This document shows positions 8,579 to 16,395 of a stretch of DNA of 64,000 nucleotides, piece by piece (positions within the stretch are counted from its first letter, which is position 1; each line of letters starts with the position of its first letter). The notes below the pieces were generated by a model that was not told where the DNA came from, ran no database searches, and saw only the letters and a program-made list of their open reading frames with translations. Location of the stretch: contig CAJUNR010000005.1 of the NCBI GenBank assembly GCA_910587765.1, forward strand, positions 1 to 64,000, given 5' to 3'. Both the position numbers and the translations under genes were made by a program. Source of the DNA: an uncultured Lachnospiraceae bacterium (GTDB lineage: Bacteria; Bacillota; Clostridia; Lachnospirales; Lachnospiraceae).

Positions 8579-8650
8579 CCCTACTCGCGCACCGGACGCC
8601 TGTCAGCCTGCTGACCTGTTTCATCTGGACGCCCGTGTGCATACGAAAAG
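8579..8650. repeat. dispersed hairpin repeat, copy A
   Basis: About 70 bases align with 53422-53495 in the same orientation. They share CCCTACTCGCGCA, GCCTGTCAGC, TGCTGAC and TGCATA in the same order. The element can fold as an outer imperfect stem with an inner GTCAGC/GCTGAC stem. It lies in the noncoding gap between nfeD and the cell wall hydrolase gene. Confidence 0.6.
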
Positions 8651-8679
8651 AACCGCCGGATTCCCACAGCGGTTCTTTT
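8646..8679 (-). terminator. intrinsic terminator of the cell wall hydrolase gene
   Basis: AAAAGAACCGC and GCGGTTCTTTT form an 11-bp stem with a T-rich end on the minus strand, about 12 bp past the stop codon at 8691. Confidence 0.8.
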
Positions 8680-8690
8680 TGACTTCCTTA

Positions 8691-9707
8691 TTAATAAAAT
8701 ACATGATTTCCGATGACGAGCCCGTCGATCCCGCCTGCACGGCGGAAATGAGTCAGAGCACCTACGGTCGTCTCTCCGTTCAGAGCCGCCTGCGCCGCCT
8801 GCATACAGCTTGCGTTCGGCCCCGATGCCAGAATCGCGGCTACCTGTCCGTTGGCTGCCGGACCAAACTGTCCCGGCGCGGAAATAACGGCCTGAATCGA
8901 ATTGGGGTATGCTCCGCTCCTGACCCGGTTCATGACAACCGCGCCGACAGCGACCTGTCCCTCATACGGCTGATTGCCCGCTTCCGCCTGAATGAGCGCC
9001 GCCAGAAGCGTCAATTCATCGGCAGAAGCCGAGACCGCTCCCAGATTAGCCGTCCGCTTTTCCTTTTCCTCAGCCGCCTTCCTGGCCGCCTCTTCCGCCT
9101 CCACTTCTTCGATTGTCCTGGCCTCGCCGTATTCGTAGCTTACTTCCACATACTCTGCGGAGACATAATTCACATCGCCGTCCGAGTAGATAATTTCCAG
9201 CCATCCGTCCTGTTCCTCGCCAACCTCGATGGTCTCTCCCATACCGATCAGATCAATCACCTGCGCCTCTGTACTCGCTTCGTCCCTCACCTTCAAGGTC
9301 TGCGCCGTTACCGTCGCAACCTTCGGCACATCCGCCGCCGCGCGCTCTTCCGCTTCCTGCCCGAATGCCAGATACTCGTCGCTGACCCATCCGGTTACGT
9401 CACCGGACTGAATCATGGTCCAGCCTTCCGCCTGCTCCACGATCTCTCCGGCATCGCCTTTGAACATCCTGCCGATAACCGCCGAATCCGTCGTGGCATC
9501 CGCACGTACACTGACGGAACTGTCCACCTTCGCCATGACCATTCCGTCCCATTTATCTTCCGCCAGAAGCCGGTCCACGTCCTCCGCGGTAAGCTGATTC
9601 ATTAATGAATTGAGCGTGTCGTCTTCTTCGGTTCCCAGACCTGCAAATCCGGTCAGGCACAACCACGTTGACACACAAAAAAGTACAGCCATTCCCTTTT
9701 TCCACAT
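8691..9707 (-). CDS. secreted SH3-domain cell wall hydrolase (SleB/Hydrolase_2 type)
   Basis: The 338-residue protein starts with a signal peptide (MWKKGMAVLFCVSTWLCL). Two bacterial SH3 domains follow: about residues 58-115 with VSVRADATTDSAVIGRM, and 130-190 with LKVRDEASTEAQVIDLI. A charged A/E-rich linker leads to a C-terminal hydrolase domain (about 225-338) with the SleB-type segment LLAALIQAEAGNQPYEGQ, where the glutamate is the likely catalytic acid. AVGAVVMNRVRSGAYPNS follows. SleB-type domains cleave peptidoglycan. The gene is monocistronic between two terminators. Its upstream region has a good promoter and a WalR-like box, which fits control by the cell wall stress regulator. Confidence 0.9.
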   Translation of the reverse strand: MWKKGMAVLFCVSTWLCLTGFAGLGTEEDDTLNSLMNQLTAEDVDRLLAEDKWDGMVMAKVDSSVSVRADATTDSAVIGRMFKGDAGEIVEQAEGWTMIQSGDVTGWVSDEYLAFGQEAEERAAADVPKVATVTAQTLKVRDEASTEAQVIDLIGMGETIEVGEEQDGWLEIIYSDGDVNYVSAEYVEVSYEYGEARTIEEVEAEEAARKAAEEKEKRTANLGAVSASADELTLLAALIQAEAGNQPYEGQVAVGAVVMNRVRSGAYPNSIQAVISAPGQFGPAANGQVAAILASGPNASCMQAAQAALNGETTVGALTHFRRAGGIDGLVIGNHVFY

Positions 9708-9827
9708 CTGTATTTCCTCCTGAACAAGTTTTGTATTTTTCTACTCAGCCCGCTTTGCCCAGATTGCTGCCCGGCCGCCCTCAACAGCCGGGAACTTCTG
9801 CGCATGCTCGTTGAGCAGAATCAATAT

Positions 9828-9844
9828 ATTACAAAACTATTACA
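9828..9844 (-). promoter_or_regulatory. WalR-like direct repeat TGTAAT-N5-TGTAAT
   Basis: On the minus strand TGTAAT-AGTTT-TGTAAT fits the WalR (YycF) consensus TGTWAH-N5-TGTWAH exactly. Further TGTAAT or CGTAAT half-sites lie at 9848, 9869 and 9892. WalR controls cell wall hydrolase genes in Firmicutes, and the downstream gene encodes one. Confidence 0.5.
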
Positions 9845-9856
9845 TATATTACGGAG

Positions 9857-9885
9857 ATTTTATCAGATATTACACTGTTTGTCAA
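9857..9885 (-). promoter_or_regulatory. promoter of the cell wall hydrolase gene
   Basis: Minus-strand TTGACA (9880-9885) and TAAAAT (9857-9862) are spaced by 17 bp, giving a leader of about 145 nt. The rest of the 350-bp gap 9708-10058 holds only the WalR-like boxes and the terminator of the next gene. Confidence 0.7.
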
Positions 9886-10023
9886 TATTTGATTACAGAA
9901 TTGCATCATAGCTGCATCAAAAAAAGAGAACCGTCCGAACGCCCGATGCGCTCTGATTTTATTGCTGCCCAGGGCAAAAGGCCGGGGAGCGAACGACTGA
10001 TAAACAACACAGACAGCGAAAAG

Positions 10024-10056
10024 AACCTCCATCCGGAAACAAGCCGGGTGGAGGTT
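10024..10056 (-). terminator. intrinsic terminator after the SpoU methyltransferase
   Basis: AACCTCCA and TGGAGGTT pair around a GC-rich inner stem, directly after the stop codon of the gene ending at 10059. It ends the dnaE-pfkA-trmH transcript. Confidence 0.7.
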
Positions 10057-10058
10057 TT

Positions 10059-10841
10059 TTACAGTCCGGCCTGCCGGCGCTGCCGGCAGACTTCATACAT
10101 CAATATGGACGCGGCCACAGCCGCATTTAAAGATTCCAGTTTTCCTTTCATGGGAATACGGATCAGAGTATCGGCCTCTCTGCTCAGCCCGTCGCTGAGA
10201 CCGTTTCCTTCGTTCCCGATCAGAAACGCGCAGCCGCACCGGTAATCCTCCTGATCATATTCGTTCTTCCCCTGAAGATGCGCCGCATAAGTCCGGATCT
10301 TCCGCTCCCTCAGGATCGGCAGCAAATGATCCAGCGCGTCCACATACAGGAAAGGCATCCGGTAGACGGAACCCATCGTAGAGCGGATCGTCTTGGGGTT
10401 ATACAGGTCAACGCAGCCGCGGCTGAGAAGAATGCCGTCGGCCCCGGCGCCCTCCGCCGTTCTCATGATCGTCCCCACATTCCCCGGATCCTGCAGATCC
10501 TCCAGAAGCAGAAGAAACGGGCGGGGCTTCTTCAGCATGTCCGCAAGGGTATAATGATACTGGCTCATCACGCACAGAATCCCCTGCGGGGTCTTCGTCC
10601 CGCTGACGACGGCAAACACGCGGTCGGACAGCACCTCCGTCTCCTGACCGCGGTCCAGTTCCTTTCCCCGTTCTCTGTACAGGCTCTCCGCAATATAGAC
10701 TTTGCGGATGCGGTCCCGGGGAGCCTCCAGATACATCTTCATCCCCTCAACAAGAAAGACGTCCCGCGCGTTCCTCTCCTTTGCCTTTTTCAAAAGCAGC
10801 TGCAGGTCCTTCACCTGCGGATTCGACGTACTTGTAATCAT
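10059..10841 (-). CDS. TrmH/SpoU family RNA 2'-O-methyltransferase
   Basis: This SAM-dependent SPOUT-fold enzyme methylates ribose 2'-OH groups in rRNA or tRNA; the exact target cannot be read from sequence. The N-terminal 90 residues form the small substrate-binding domain seen in RlmB-like proteins (SNPQVKDLQLLLKKAKERN, VFLVEGMKMYLEA). The catalytic part has the three SpoU motifs DPGNVGTIMRTAEG, LIGNEGNGL and ESLNAAVAASILMYE, which form the trefoil knot. The length (260) is typical. It follows pfkA by five bases and ends at a clear terminator. Confidence 0.9.
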   Translation of the reverse strand: MITSTSNPQVKDLQLLLKKAKERNARDVFLVEGMKMYLEAPRDRIRKVYIAESLYRERGKELDRGQETEVLSDRVFAVVSGTKTPQGILCVMSQYHYTLADMLKKPRPFLLLLEDLQDPGNVGTIMRTAEGAGADGILLSRGCVDLYNPKTIRSTMGSVYRMPFLYVDALDHLLPILRERKIRTYAAHLQGKNEYDQEDYRCGCAFLIGNEGNGLSDGLSREADTLIRIPMKGKLESLNAAVAASILMYEVCRQRRQAGL

Positions 10842-10846
10842 CCTGC

Positions 10847-11815
10847 TTACATGCTCATGGCAACTTCCAGCATGTAGGGCGAGATCTCTTTCTTCATGGC
10901 AAGCGCTTCATCAATGTCAAAATCCTTGAACACGCCGTCTTTATAACCGACCACCCGGTTCGATTTGCCCTCGCAGAGCAGATCTACGGCAAGGCTTCCC
11001 ATCATGGTCGCATACACACGGTCCCGGCAGGTGGGATTGCCGCCCCGCTGCATGTATCCGAGAATCGTCGCACGGGTCTCCATACCGGTGGCAGCCTCGA
11101 TTCTGCGGGCCATGGAGGTGGAATGTCCGATGCCCTCCGCATTGATGATAATATAGTGCTTCTTTCCGAGCTTCCGGTTTCTTATAATATCGTTGATGAT
11201 CCTCTGCTCGTCATAATCATATTTCTCCGGGATGATAATGTCCTCCGCTCCGTTGGCGATACCGCTCCACAATGCGATGTAGCCCGCATCCCTTCCCATA
11301 ACCTCGATAATGCTGCAGCGCTCATGGGAAGTCGAAGTGTCGCGAACCTTGTCAATGGCGTCCATAGCCGTATTCACCGCCGTATCAAAACCGATACTGT
11401 AGTCCGTACAGGCAATGTCCAGATCAATGGTCCCCGGAACGCCCACCGTATTGATACCCAGAGCGGCCAGCTTCTGCGCTCCTGCAAAGGAACCGTCGCC
11501 GCCGATGACGACCAGCCCGTCGATGCCGTATCTCCGGCAGATCTCGGCGCCTTTTTTCTGTCCTTCCTCTGTCCGGAACTCCGAGCAGCGGGCCGTGAAC
11601 AGAATCGTTCCGCCCTTGTCCAGTGTATCGCTGACCGACGACCGTCTCATCTCCACGATGTCCTCTTCCAGAAGCCCCTGATAGCCCCGGCGGATCCCCA
11701 TCACTTTCTTGCCGTTGGCACGCGCCTTTCTCACAACCGCGCGGATGGCCGCATTCATACCAGGCGCGTCGCCGCCGCTGGTCAAAACCCCTATTGTGTT
11801 AATTTCCTTCGCCAT
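10847..11815 (-). CDS. pfkA: ATP-dependent 6-phosphofructokinase
   Basis: The enzyme phosphorylates fructose 6-phosphate in glycolysis. The 322-residue protein shows the nucleotide-binding GVLTSGGDAPGMNAAIR, GIRRGYQGLL, the IGGDGSFAGA loop with the GGDGS signature of ATP-type enzymes, and VRDTSTSHERCSIIEVMGR. The catalytic segment reads PGTIDLDI rather than the textbook PGTIDNDI; I recall this variant as common in clostridial Pfk proteins. The start is the ATG at 11815 behind GGAGG; six upstream codons are discounted. It lies between dnaE and trmH in one unit. Confidence 0.93.
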   Translation of the reverse strand: MAKEINTIGVLTSGGDAPGMNAAIRAVVRKARANGKKVMGIRRGYQGLLEEDIVEMRRSSVSDTLDKGGTILFTARCSEFRTEEGQKKGAEICRRYGIDGLVVIGGDGSFAGAQKLAALGINTVGVPGTIDLDIACTDYSIGFDTAVNTAMDAIDKVRDTSTSHERCSIIEVMGRDAGYIALWSGIANGAEDIIIPEKYDYDEQRIINDIIRNRKLGKKHYIIINAEGIGHSTSMARRIEAATGMETRATILGYMQRGGNPTCRDRVYATMMGSLAVDLLCEGKSNRVVGYKDGVFKDFDIDEALAMKKEISPYMLEVAMSM

Positions 11816-11850
11816 GGTCTCTTTCCTCCGCAAAATTTGTTGCTTTTATT

Positions 11851-14800
11851 TTAATTCATTTTCGCGGTATTTTCAATATGCTTCTTAACTGCTTTCACAT
11901 TTTTCTCGCCGAATATTCCGTACAGGCGTTCCAGAAGCTCCTGATGAATCTGCACGTTCCGGCCGGCCGGCAGTATCTTCCGGCGGTTTTCCTTCCGGAC
12001 GTAGACGACGACCCGGTCGTTTCCCTCGCTGTCCATCAGGGAACGGTACAATTCGGCCTCCCGTCTTTCGTATTCCTGCATATCGGCAAACTGAATCCAC
12101 AGCTCTCTTTGAATCGCTTCAAACGGCGTGATGCCTTCCAGAATCAGTCTGCTGGCCCTCTCCTCCTCCATCGCAATACGGCCGCTGACGAAGACCTTGC
12201 CGTCCACATTCAGAAGGCCGGAATACTTTTCATAATCTCTCGGAAAGATAATCACTTCCACACTCCCGGTCAGATCTTCCACCGTGATAAACGCCATCAG
12301 CTTGTTGTTCTTCGTGGTTTTGACCGTCTTACCGGCGATCATGCCTCCGATCACCGCCCGTTCTCCGTCCCGCACCTTCGGCGTCTCCCCCTCCTCCGGC
12401 GGAAGGAAATCAGTCGCCGTATAAGTGATTCCCCGCTTCCACTGCTCCTCGTACTCTTCCAGAGGATGTCCGCTGATATAGAAACCCAGAACCTCCTTCT
12501 CGAATGCCAGCAGATCTTCTTTCGGATACTCGGCCGCCTCGGGAATCCGTACCTGAAAAGCCGCCTTATCCTCCTCCGGAGCCAGATCAAACAGACTTAT
12601 CTGTCCGGCAAACTCCGTCTTTTTCCTCTGCGCGGTCCGGTCCGCAATCTGAGCATACACCATCATCATCTGCCGGCGGTTGGCGGGAAAGCCGTCAAAC
12701 GCGCCGGATTTGATAAAATTCTCAAGCGTCCGTTTATTGACTTCCTTCCCGGACATCCGTTCGATGAAATCGCTCAGATCCCGAAACGATCCCCCGTCGT
12801 TTCTCTCCCGGATCACCCCTTCGATCACCGGCCTGCCCACGCTTTTGATCGCGTTCAGTCCGTAGCGTATGGAACTGCCGGATACGGAGAATACGCCCTC
12901 GCTCTCGTTGATGTCCGGCGGCAGGATGCCGATCCCCATCTGCCTGCACGTCATGACATATTCCGATACTTTGGCCGAATTGTCAATGACAGAGGTCATA
13001 AGCGCCGCCATAAATTCTACCGGATAGTAATATTTCAGCCAGGCGGTCTGATACGCCACCACCGCATACGCCGCCGCATGGGACTTGTTAAACGCGTATT
13101 TGGCAAAGTCAATCATCTCGTCATAAATCTTGTTGGCGGTCTTCTCGGAAATCCCGCGCGCGATGCAGCCCGGCACCTGCTCCTCCTCGTTGCCGTAGAC
13201 GAAATTCCGGCGCTCCTTCTGCATGACCGACGCCTTCTTCTTGGACATCGCTCTGCGCAGCAGGTCGCTCCTCCCAAGCGTATATCCGGCCAGCTTCTGA
13301 ACGATCTGCATGACCTGTTCCTGATAGACAATGCAGCCGTAGGTGGGCTCGAGGATTGGTTCCAGCTGCGGACAGTCATAAGTGATGGTTTCCGGATGAT
13401 TCTTCCCCCGTATGTACTGGGGAATAAAATCCATGGGGCCCGGACGATACAGCGAGATCCCGGCGATGACATCCTCCAGATTCCGGGGCTTCAGCTCTTT
13501 GATAAAGTTCTTCATCCCCGTACTCTCCAACTGGAACACGCCGTCCGTCCTGCCGGTTCCGAGAGAGGCGTACACCTCTTTGTCATCGTAATCCACATGA
13601 TCAATGTCGATGCGGACCCCTTTGTTCTTCTCCGCCAGTTTTATCGTATTCTGTATCACCGTCAGATTGCGGAGCCCGAGAAAATCCATCTTCAGCAGCC
13701 CCAGCTCCTCCAGCGTCGTCATGGTAAACTGCGTCGTCAGGGAACCGTCCTGCGCTCTGGAAAGAGGCACATATTCCACCACGTCTTTCTGGCTGATGAC
13801 GACGCCGGCCGCGTGCATGGACGTATGCCGCGGAAGACCTTCCAGTCTCCGGGACATGTCCACCAGTTCCTTCACCTGCTCGTTGGTATCGTAGAGCGTC
13901 CGAAATTCCGGATTGGCTTCCAGCGCCTTGTCCAGCGTGATATTCAGCTCCTGGGGCACCATCTTGGCGATGGAATCCACAAACGCGTACGGCAGATCCA
14001 TGACCCGCCCCACATCCCGGAGTACGCCTCTGGCCGCCAGCGTACCGAAGGTCACGATCTGCGCCACCCGTTCCTTGCCGTATTTGCGGACCACATAATC
14101 AATCACTTCCTGTCTGCGGTCCACGCAGAAATCAATATCAATATCCGGCATGGATACCCGCTCCGGATTAAGAAACCGTTCAAAAAGAAGCTGATATCTC
14201 ACCGGGTCAATGTTGGTGATACCCAGCGTGTAGGACACCAGGCTCCCCGCGGCGGATCCCCTGCCCGGACCTACGGCAATCCCATGATCTCTGGCGTATT
14301 TGATGAAATCCCATACGATCAGAAAATAATCGACGTACCCCATTCTGCGGATCACCGACAGCTCATAGTCCAGCCGTTCCTTCAATGTGCCGTCGTCTTC
14401 CGGATAGCGCTTCTGAAGCCCTTCCGCACACATTTTATTCAGATAATCCCACGCCGTATATCCTTCCGGGACATCGTATCTGGGAAGCTTTGTCACGCCG
14501 AACTCAATCTCCACCTGGCACCGATCCGCAATCTTCTGCGTATTTTCCAGCGCCTGGGGAACATAAGGAAACAGCTCCGCCATTTCCTCCGGCGATTTCA
14601 CATAATACTGACCGCCCTCATAACGCATCCGGTCTTCGTCCGCCAGACGTTTTCCGGTCTGCAGACAAAGCAGAATATCATGAGGCTTCACATCGTCTTC
14701 CCGGGTATAATGCACATCGTTCGTCGCCGCAAGCTCGATTCCCAGTTCCCGGCTCATGCGCAGCAGCGCCTGATTTACCTGCTTCTGCTCGGGGATTCCA

Positions 14801-15333
14801 TGATCCTGCAGTTCAAGGAAAAAGTTCCCCTTTCCGAAGATTTCCTCATACTCCCGGGCCGTCCGGCACGCCTGTTCATACCGGCCCTTCACGATCTCCC
14901 TCTGCACTTCGCCGGCCAGACAGGCGCTGAGCGCGATGATCCCCCGATGATAACTGCGCAGAACCTCCTTATCGACTCTGGGCCGATAGTAAAAGCCTTC
15001 TGTAAATCCGACGGATACAATCTTCATCAGATTCTGGTATCCCTCATTGTTTTCGGCCAGCAGCACCAGATGATAATAGCGGTCCTCTCCGCCCGTGCTC
15101 TCCTTGTCAAATCGGGAATTGGGCGCGACATAGACTTCGCAGCCCAGAATCGGCCGGATCCCCTGTGCCTTCGCCTCTTTATAGAAGTCAATCACGCCGT
15201 ACATCACCCCGTGATCTGTGATGGCCGCGCTGTCCATCCCCAGCTCCTTCACCCGCGCCACGTATTCTTTGATCTTGTTGGAGCCGTCCAGCAGGCTGTA
15301 TTCCGTATGGACATGTAAATGTACAAAACTCAT
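11851..15333 (-). CDS. dnaE: DNA polymerase III subunit alpha
   Basis: This 1160-residue DnaE-type replicative polymerase begins with a PHP domain: FVHLHVHTEYSLLDGSNKI, then AAITDHGVMYG and PILGCEVYVAP. The palm domain carries GPGRGSAAGSLVSYTLG, and PDIDIDFCVDRR around residue 395 provides two catalytic aspartates. The fingers include KSHAAAYAVVAYQTAWLK. An HhH region, an OB fold (about 1000-1070, MAFITVEDLTGSVEVIIF) and a C-terminal tail follow. The order matches DnaE rather than PolC, which has an internal exonuclease. It precedes pfkA by about 35 bp. Confidence 0.97.
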   Translation of the reverse strand: MSFVHLHVHTEYSLLDGSNKIKEYVARVKELGMDSAAITDHGVMYGVIDFYKEAKAQGIRPILGCEVYVAPNSRFDKESTGGEDRYYHLVLLAENNEGYQNLMKIVSVGFTEGFYYRPRVDKEVLRSYHRGIIALSACLAGEVQREIVKGRYEQACRTAREYEEIFGKGNFFLELQDHGIPEQKQVNQALLRMSRELGIELAATNDVHYTREDDVKPHDILLCLQTGKRLADEDRMRYEGGQYYVKSPEEMAELFPYVPQALENTQKIADRCQVEIEFGVTKLPRYDVPEGYTAWDYLNKMCAEGLQKRYPEDDGTLKERLDYELSVIRRMGYVDYFLIVWDFIKYARDHGIAVGPGRGSAAGSLVSYTLGITNIDPVRYQLLFERFLNPERVSMPDIDIDFCVDRRQEVIDYVVRKYGKERVAQIVTFGTLAARGVLRDVGRVMDLPYAFVDSIAKMVPQELNITLDKALEANPEFRTLYDTNEQVKELVDMSRRLEGLPRHTSMHAAGVVISQKDVVEYVPLSRAQDGSLTTQFTMTTLEELGLLKMDFLGLRNLTVIQNTIKLAEKNKGVRIDIDHVDYDDKEVYASLGTGRTDGVFQLESTGMKNFIKELKPRNLEDVIAGISLYRPGPMDFIPQYIRGKNHPETITYDCPQLEPILEPTYGCIVYQEQVMQIVQKLAGYTLGRSDLLRRAMSKKKASVMQKERRNFVYGNEEEQVPGCIARGISEKTANKIYDEMIDFAKYAFNKSHAAAYAVVAYQTAWLKYYYPVEFMAALMTSVIDNSAKVSEYVMTCRQMGIGILPPDINESEGVFSVSGSSIRYGLNAIKSVGRPVIEGVIRERNDGGSFRDLSDFIERMSGKEVNKRTLENFIKSGAFDGFPANRRQMMMVYAQIADRTAQRKKTEFAGQISLFDLAPEEDKAAFQVRIPEAAEYPKEDLLAFEKEVLGFYISGHPLEEYEEQWKRGITYTATDFLPPEEGETPKVRDGERAVIGGMIAGKTVKTTKNNKLMAFITVEDLTGSVEVIIFPRDYEKYSGLLNVDGKVFVSGRIAMEEERASRLILEGITPFEAIQRELWIQFADMQEYERREAELYRSLMDSEGNDRVVVYVRKENRRKILPAGRNVQIHQELLERLYGIFGEKNVKAVKKHIENTAKMN

Positions 15334-15437
15334 GGTTCTGTCCTTTCTTCTGTTGTATATCGGTTCCCGTTCCTGCAGACGCGGCCCTTCCGGCGCCTCC
15401 GACGCTCCTGCTGTCCGCCCCGCATATCAGGCAGTTT

Positions 15438-16283
15438 TCACGCCGGCGGCCTGCGGAGCGGGCAGTTTGAAAAGGACACGTGTCCCGCAAGCTCATGGAG
15501 TCCGTGATCTCTCAGATAATCCTGCAGGATGGAGACAGACTGCGTGGACTCCGGTCCGATGATGATCTCCGAGATCAGGTCCTCGAGCCCCACTCCGATT
15601 TCACGGCACATGGATTTCAAATCAAGCGGATAATATTTTTTAATGCGCTCCTTCGTCACATGATAACAGGGCTTTACATCGAAGCAGTCCTTTTCATACG
15701 GATACATGACCAGACGCACCTCATGCTCCGAGGAAAAAGACGGATGTTTAAAGACAACCGAGCGGATCCAGGCTTCATTCATCACACTTTTGATATCCGG
15801 ATTCTCCCCGGAGAGCTCCGCTCCGTCCCGGATCAGCCGGTAAAGCATCTTGACCAGATAATGGTCCGTCATATCATCCTGATAGAAAACCGTATGCAAA
15901 GAGAGATCCCCCTCTGCCATCTTCTGAAGCAGCCCGCCGGAAAAGGCGATGCAGACGCCTCTCCCCCGGTTCCCGTACCGCTCCCACTGCGCCGCGTCGT
16001 CCCTGTAAAAAGAAAAGCAGGCGGCGTACGCGGAATAAAAGAACTCTTTTTTCAGTTCTTCCTGAAAAAGCTTCCGCACTTCCTCCGCTTTCTCCTGCTG
16101 CCCGTCATCCTGCAGTCTTTTTACGACCGCGCTGCACAGCCTGCGCATAAAATGACTCATCTCCGCCGCATCATTCATATTCAGCACGTTGTTGACGCGC
16201 AGCTGCGCACAGCGCAGGATTCCGTCCAGCGCCTGAAAATCTGTATAGTGGTAGAAAATATCATTGCCGTACTCTCTTTTCAT
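15438..16283 (-). CDS. DUF2971 domain protein
   Basis: The protein of about 281 residues follows the DUF2971 layout: FYHYTDFQALDGILRC near the start, LRVNNVLNMNDAAEM, a middle CFSFYRDDAAQWERYGNRG with GVCIAF, then FKHPSFSSEHEVRLVMYP and the late ISEIIIGP. The biochemical role of DUF2971 is unsettled; the fold pattern recalls ADP-ribosyltransferase-like proteins, and members occur in phage-defence and accessory loci. The start is the ATG at 16283, with GGAG seven bases upstream; 26 in-frame codons before it lack a ribosome binding site. It sits between clpA and dnaE on the same strand, an unexpected guest in a housekeeping run. Confidence 0.8.
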   Translation of the reverse strand: MKREYGNDIFYHYTDFQALDGILRCAQLRVNNVLNMNDAAEMSHFMRRLCSAVVKRLQDDGQQEKAEEVRKLFQEELKKEFFYSAYAACFSFYRDDAAQWERYGNRGRGVCIAFSGGLLQKMAEGDLSLHTVFYQDDMTDHYLVKMLYRLIRDGAELSGENPDIKSVMNEAWIRSVVFKHPSFSSEHEVRLVMYPYEKDCFDVKPCYHVTKERIKKYYPLDLKSMCREIGVGLEDLISEIIIGPESTQSVSILQDYLRDHGLHELAGHVSFSNCPLRRPPA

Positions 16284-16395
16284 ATCCGCTCTCCAGCTTT
16301 CCGCATGTTCCTTCGTTCTCCAGGTTGATACTATGTTACCACACAATCCGGGCCTTCGCAATCCTCACGGCCGGAACACAAAGAGACTGCCGGCG

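Noticed and set aside
11878..15318. Plus-strand open frame of 1146 codons
   Set aside because: It lies exactly opposite dnaE, has histidine/arginine/leucine-rich low-information sequence and no start signals; it is a shadow of GC-rich coding.
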